Below are positions 58,141 to 64,000 of a stretch of 64,000 nt of DNA, piece by piece (position 1 is the stretch's first letter; each line of letters starts with the position of its first letter). The translations under genes were made by a program, and so were the position numbers. The notes under the pieces are model-generated. The model had not been told where the DNA came from and ran no database searches. It worked only from the letters and a program-made list of their open reading frames with translations. The stretch is from Owenia fusiformis (Eukaryota; Annelida; Polychaeta; Sabellida; Oweniidae). The stretch spans positions 11,204,932-11,268,931 of the forward strand of contig CAIIXF020000012.1 of assembly GCA_903813345.2 (NCBI GenBank), read 5' to 3'.

Positions 58141-60735
58141 ATCAACCGAGCAATTTCTGATACTTATCTCATGATAAATGAATGTCTCGCCAAACAACTA
58201 ACCTGATACGAGCTTTTTATTATCCTATTAGATTTCAACCAAATCAGACAATGGTATTAGAACGAGAGGTAAATCATAGGAAATCACATTTCACGAAAAT
58301 GGCAGCCATTTTCAATTGAGAATCCATATTGACATTTCTTCTCGAGTAGAGATCCTTTGCCAATTTGAATTGAGGTTTTCATTAAATCAAACCACTCTGG
58401 ATTGCCAGTTTTGACATTTCAACCACACCACCAAGCGTGTATGATATTGCAGTCACGTGTATATCATGTGTGGACTCCACGATTCAACGATATTCCACGG
58501 CTTTAATGCAAAGTTGCGTAAATTATTCTTTCGTCAATTCACGTTGGAAACAAAAAAACGTCAAAACCGACACTTATCGGACGCCATTTTGAAAGAAAAT
58601 GTAACAGCAGTTACCTTCTGACACTGTCCTATCAAGTCCTATTCAGGGAAGATTTTCTAAGGATTAGAAACGTGAAATGTGAATTTTGAAACGATGCTCT
58701 TTAATAGATGTCACTAGCAAATGAATAGGGTAATATACGGTATAAAAGTAAACCATTGTGAAAAAAATTATGGTTCCCCAGAGATTATGGTCCCCTTCTT
58801 AAACGGCATACTGGCCCTGATTGTGTATAATATAATAAGGGAAAGATGTCACCATATAAATCAATGGGAGTAGGACAATAATTTGATAGGACCTCCTACC
58901 CTTTTACACCTGGGTACAATCACCGGCGGACTTCCTTCGGACTGTGACTACTATTAAATATGCTATTGAGCTATCACATATTGTGAAAACATTGAGAATG
59001 GATCCACTGAAAATATTTAAAACGTGATATGAGGTTTTGTATCCACGGACTTGCAGAAAGAATTCAAGACCTTATCTATTAACTCTTAGACATTTTTATG
59101 TCACCACCAAAAAGTTGTGACTATAATGTTATGGTCTCTGTTTTTTGTGACGGCGGTTGGCGATCGGCGATTGGCGTCTGTATCAAATGGTGGTGACATT
59201 TTGCATGTCAATGCCTCGTTAACGATTGTTTTAACAACCTCTAATGATATAATCAAATGTCCGGGAATGCAGTTAATAGAATATATTAAACTCACAATTC
59301 TCGTGTTATGATCATTATTTATCACTCGTTTCCAGCTTTAATCATGAAAAGAGAACGTGCAAATCTATAGTAATCATATTGTACACTAACTTACACTAGA
59401 GACGAAACATTTTTGTCTTATTCCCGGGCATTGGAACCGGATAGTTTGTACTGAAATAAACATTCCTTTGATCAAAAGCATGAATTGAAAACTTATTTAG
59501 ATGGCGTAACATCCCAATGAGTTCTAACTGTCAACAGGATTAACAGCAAACCAACACTGACTCAGCGTTAATGCAATTCGATCTCAAAAATCGGATTTCG
59601 TGTTTGAATAGTGCTAAAAGGACTACGGGATATGTTTAAATGAACGTGGTCTTAATAACAATACGCGCCATAGCAACCGAGGTAAACGAATGGCTCTGAA
59701 TGGTCTAAGGTAAAAGTGTACGATAACATTGGATCGAACATGGCTACCTGTCTATTACTGGAATATTTTAATACCATGATTTTTACGCGATAAGCCATCA
59801 TTAAGGAGAATATTGGATAGTCATTAGACGGATTAAAAGCACAGGTAGGTTCCTAATTACTTTTTAATGATAATAAACATATATACAGCAATAAATTTCA
59901 TCAAAAGGAAGTATAAATAAGTGAAAAATCAAAACAAACTGAAATGCTACTTCATTTTTGATCTCATAGGGCACACACCGTCGCTTTCCACGGAGTCTAG
60001 TTATTTCTAATTGTGTTTGAAATCCATAAGATACTTATATTAAGACTCTGTTAGGAGTAAATACAAAAAGGTGACACGCACTTATTTAAAAAAAATCGTC
60101 ATATTGGCATGTCCCCACTGAAAAATAAACCAAAATGTACTATAAACGATTGGTAACTAATTGTATATCAACATAATAACTGTTGGCCGTATGGTTATTT
60201 CTAATATGGTATTACTATATATTATCTGAACGTTAGACGATTGTGGTATTTTTAAACAAACTTTATCTTATATTTCAATTTGAGAGTATTAAATGTAAAT
60301 AGCTTTATTGTCTTATGTTGTGATAGTGCTCTTAAATCTTTCATATCGTCTGTCAGTCAATTTTTAATTAAAGCCAAAAGATTGTCTTGGCCCTGTCTGG
60401 CTCTGTCTGTTTGCTTGCTTGATTTTTTGTTTACTCGTATATATAAACTGTTTATTTTATGTGTGTTTTTTTGTTCTGACTCACTCACTTAGCTTTGTAC
60501 TTTGTAGTTGTTTTCTAGAGCAAATGGGGTTACATATTACCTTTAAGTTTAATTTCTCCTTGAAACAGGGCTTCGTTTAGTTTTTACCAGGCTCTCTGTC
60601 CACGGGTAGCTAGACATATGCCCTGTCTGCTCGTTTTTGTTCAAGGCCAAAATTTCATAAATAATATTCACCCTGGTACAGTTTATTAGATCATAAACGA
60701 AGTCCACAATATAGGAATGTGTCCCATTTGAGTGA

Positions 60736-60772
60736 CTCACCCTCAACTTGTTCAAGTTCAGTGGCAACCATG
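60736..60772 (-). other. Possible first coding exon (very short)
   Basis: Minus-strand GCCATGG followed by codons for MVATELEQVE and then GTGAGT, a good donor. Start context and donor are both favourable, but nothing downstream was matched to it. Confidence 0.2.
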
Positions 60773-61329
60773 GCACAAGTGAATATATTTACCCCCAAAT
60801 TCAATCACGTATTAAGCTGTGAGATTGTCTTGCATTTTGTAACTAAATATTTTTAACATTGTCATGTTCCCTATCAGTGACATTGTTATAATATCTAGCA
60901 AGCAATATGTCAACTTGACAAATGTTTCAATATCACGTCAATCTTAAAATACAATAGAACTTAACGAGAATATTAAAGCATTTTATTGTAATGTATTTTA
61001 ATCATTCTGAATGAAAGGATGCCCTTTCAATAATGTATACTGTGTCTCGTGACATTTTTGATGAGAGTTGAGAACAATATAGCAGATATGGTGCGCCCCT
61101 ATAGCAGTCCCATTTCTCCATTGACATCGAAACAGCATTTGAAACGATAAATTTCATAATCGAAAATTTAAATAATTATTACATTTAAGAAGTAGTTTAA
61201 CTGAGTTTAAATGCAAGGTAAACTTAATCAAAGACTTTATCAAAAGGTCAGAGCTGTCACCATAAAGACTCCTATGTTTTAATTCTCCCCACTGTATTCG
61301 TGTTATGGCAACCGTTAATTTGTATAAGT

Positions 61330-61580
61330 TCGTATATTTAAGGCAGTGCGTTTCTAATAAAACAAGGAAGTATCTTAAGATGACAACTGGTAAGTTGTAT
61401 ACAGTTGATTCTCGTTTTTATGACTTCAACTTCGTATATTTAAGCCAGTGAGTTTCTAATAAAACAAGGAACTATCTTAAGATGACAACTGGTAATTTGG
61501 ATAGAGTTCATTCTCGTTTTATAGACTCCAAGTTCGTATATCTAAGTCTTAATAGTACAGTGGTGTTTCTAATAAAACAG
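61330..61580 (+). repeat. Tandem repeat of about 105 bases, two and a half copies
   Basis: TTCTAATAAAACAAGGAA, CTTAAGATGACAACTGGTAA and GATTCTCGTTTTTATGACT-like segments recur in the same order. Copy 3 is partial. Confidence 0.65.
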
Positions 61581-62578
61581 AATTTCTCATTACAATGTCC
61601 CTACCTTTGGAAAATCTTGACTTACACAAATCATATATTAAGCTGTAATTACAGCTTTCACTGACTAATATCACCAAATCGAACACCAACGATTACTTTA
61701 AAGATAATAAAGTGGCTAAAACTGGCAACAAATTAAGATGCTAAATGGTATTCAAGGGGTTAACGATGGTCGTTGTTCAATGTTATGTTTATCCTGGTCA
61801 TTTAGTGACCGATTTGAAAGTTTCCTAAATATTTACATCAATAACGCCAAATAAATTTGAAATAACGCTCACAATTGTATTGAATTGCATACATCCGATC
61901 GCATGCTGTTGGTGAAGAAAACGATCATAGCTTGTGTTTGATTTAGAATTTAAAATAAACATTTTCTCTTGTTTGGAACGCTATTAATATGTTATGGATT
62001 TACGGAGAGAATAACAGAAAAATGTAAAGGTTGAATAACGGATAAATCACTCAAAAACAGCTCTGGGAAATAGAAATCTTGTACTTCTTCGGTAAGATTA
62101 TAAAAGTTTAATGATAATCTTATCTTTGCATTTTTATGTGTTGGCATTGAAAAAGGAAGGTGTATCTCTAATGGATATGAGCATGATATGTCTGCAGTAT
62201 TACATAAGGGGGGGGGGCAAAAATCATTCTCCAAATGCAGGGCTCTAGATAGCATCCACTCTGTGCCTTCCACCTTCTCCAGATGCTGTTTGGAGCTCTG
62301 TGTTCGGAGACTGGTCATCATTCCCTTAGCCCACGCCCTCTACAGTTTACTAATAATATATTAACATACTTTCAACATGCAAGTGTTATAAAATGTTTGT
62401 AAATTATACTATAGTGTTAAATGGCAGGTTATCAGTGTGTAATGCATTAATAAACCATGGTCTTGTGTCAAGCCTCTGGTCCACGTATACCATTTTACAT
62501 TTTGCAGACAATTCTGGGGTAACACCAGGACTAATGCAAGTCGGGGAGATGCAAGTCTACCGTCACTATACGGTAGAG

Positions 62579-63156
62579 GTGTCAAGTATTAACCGGTTAA
62601 CCGGTTAACCGCCGATAATGCCTTGACCGGTCTGTGTTTTTATGGGCGGTTAGTTGACCGTGTATAATTCTGTGATTTCCCGCGCTTATTTTGCATGCTA
62701 ATCCGTTTGGTTTTATAGTGTCAGTTTCACGTAAGCTACTCATACATGTCATAAGTCCTATAACTCCTTACAAACATCCAATCAACAACTTTAATCCCTG
62801 CCATATTGCTTTCCCGCGCTTTTTCCTGCATTTAAATCTGTTTGTTTTTCAAGCGTCAGTTTCATGTGAGCTACTCATACATGTGATAGGTCCGATAATT
62901 CCTTACAAACATCCAATCAGCAACTTTAATCCCTGCCACATTGCTTTCCCGCGCTTACTTACATAGAATAGAGTAAAGCTTGACGAACGTAAAAAATAAA
63001 CGCCGATATATCATTTTTCCAATTTGTTTCAACTTTCAAGATCGAAGATGAAGATTTCATTTGAAATTATCAGTTCAAATTTCCCGCCGGTTAACCGACT
63101 TTAACCGGTAAAAACCCCCGGTTAACCGGTTAATGCTCAAGCGGTTAATTGACACC
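62579..63156. mobile_element. Transposon with TTAACCGGTTAACCGG ends
   Basis: GTGTCAAGTATTAACCGG and CGGTTAATTGACACC are terminal inverted repeats, each leading into several TTAACCGG units. Inside, a roughly 135-base segment is present twice in tandem (62690-62820 and 62821-62958; shared GAGCTACTCATACATGT-like and TTACAAACATCCAATCA). The open frame across it is a repeat by-product. Non-autonomous; family uncertain. Confidence 0.65.
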
Positions 63157-63306
63157 ACTACTATACGGTTGTGCCTTGTTTCAAACTATTTCGTAACTTA
63201 ATCGGGGTGTAGGCCTATATGTATGTCTTAAGTATTATGTTAGATATTGAAATGCTTGACTTTTATCAGGGATTCTCTAAATTAAACCAATTGTCTTTGT
63301 TTATAG

Positions 63307-63431
63307 GGTTATCAGCTAATCATAATAACAACGTTCGAACATGAAGCTTTTACCAGCTCAAGAACGCACATACGGGCACTACCCGGCACAGTATGACATT
63401 TACAGCAAGAACAAGACGCAAGTTGGATACC
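63307..63431 (+). CDS. First coding exon of an unidentified gene, runs out of window
   Basis: The acceptor TTTGTTTATAG precedes a 5' leader with an in-frame stop, then ATG at 63341. It encodes MKLLPAQERTYGHYPAQYDI and YSKNKTQVGY, then the donor GTAAGT in phase 1. The short Tyr/Gln-rich start recalls small ciliary or cytoskeletal proteins, but I cannot assign it. The remaining exons would lie beyond the right edge. Confidence 0.55.
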
Positions 63432-64000
63432 GTAAGTAGCTTTTAATTTCAATAGAGGAGTTTCTATATAGCTTTGAAGTCTCGCTATTTCTCGTTTTTC
63501 GCGGGATTTCAAGACATTCGCAAGTCAAACGATTTTGAACGACTGTTATGTGTGACAGAAGTTGAAAGCAAAGAACTGAGAATGTAAAATATTGGCAGTA
63601 TTTTCCTTTAAAATCTCAAAATGAAAATGTTTCTTGAATAGTTTCAACCTTAATTTTGAATATTGCCAGATACTTAGTATAACCGTGAAAGTTATTGAAG
63701 ATGAACATGCAGGAATATAAAAGTTCTTAGAATTGAAAAGAGGATAGTTATAGCCAAATGACCTTCAGAAAATTAATTTTGGTGAACAAAACAAATACGT
63801 AATATTCATCTTAAAATCGACAGTGGAAAGGTTAATTTTTTATCGTTTATTCAAGTTGTCGAATTTATCAGGATTATGATGGATATAGTTCAATTAACCG
63901 AATAAAATCGTATCATTGAATAAGCCCCATGAATATTTAATTCCAATATGAAGCCCGACATATAAGAACAATTCTTTAAGAAATAAAAGAATTCCATTGC
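63432..64000. other. Intron of the unidentified gene
   Basis: AT-rich sequence with no exon seen up to the window edge. Confidence 0.4.

Larger units (their letters stand above)
56959..63306. other. Gene-poor spacer
   Basis: No well-supported exon. It contains the 32-base palindrome at 58109-58140, a possible short first exon at about 60736-60772 on the minus strand, a tandem duplication at 61330-61580 and a transposon at 62579-63156. Short open frames elsewhere show no family signature. Confidence 0.45.

Noticed and set aside
62691-62966. 91-codon forward open frame with an internal repeat
   Set aside because: It is the tandem duplication inside the TTAACCGG-ended transposon; no start context, splice sites or domain.

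Overview
This is a piece of an intron-rich animal genome, probably a marine invertebrate. It has GT-AG split genes, many short inverted-repeat transposons, satellites, and frequent TACATGTA-type words. I cannot name the species; a mollusc-like or other lophotrochozoan is a guess from the gene families and repeat style. No rRNA, tRNA, CRISPR array or recognisable retrovirus-like element was found.

The left three quarters hold four genes in a row on the minus strand, all encoding secreted von Willebrand factor A (VWA) proteins. From left to right they are VWA-1 (1668-10425), VWA-2 (13161-23493), VWA-3 (26038-29875) and VWA-4 (35909-45665). Genes 1-3 share one plan: a signal-peptide/linker exon, a VWA domain split over four small exons (A-B-C-D here), and a short Cys-containing tail exon (E). 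The reading phase at each junction is the same wherever the exon is present. VWA-2 assembles to 293 residues and VWA-3 to about 311. VWA-1 keeps exons L, A, B and E, but I cannot find C and D; a 2.8-kb foldback element occupies much of that interval. VWA-4 is larger (12 exons, about 912 residues). It has a separate signal exon, a Pro-rich linker, and a composite of one four-exon VWA plus one single-exon VWA, present twice.

Divergently transcribed from VWA-4, on the plus strand (48723-56958), is a secreted large-lipid-transfer-protein-like gene (vitellogenin/MTP/apolipoprotein B superfamily N-terminal module). It is unusually short, about 980 residues. After the helical domain it has no room for the usual long lipid-binding regions or a VWD domain; instead it ends in a Cys- and aromatic-rich segment of about 290 residues that I do not recognise. 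Its second exon is followed by a tandem array of near-identical, frame-symmetric 66-nt exon copies, each with splice sites. This gene is the best candidate for something undescribed. Its VWA neighbours suggest a secreted adhesion, clotting, egg-coat or immune function, but that is inference only.

The right end (57-64 kb) is mostly gene-poor and carries a few repeats. The first coding exon of an unidentified plus-strand gene (63341-63431) runs out of the window. Introns and spacers are filled with foldback elements and MITEs, a decayed mariner-type transposon, a hAT-like element nested in another repeat, a LINE tail fragment, and several satellite arrays. Exon coordinates were read by eye from splice consensus and phase.
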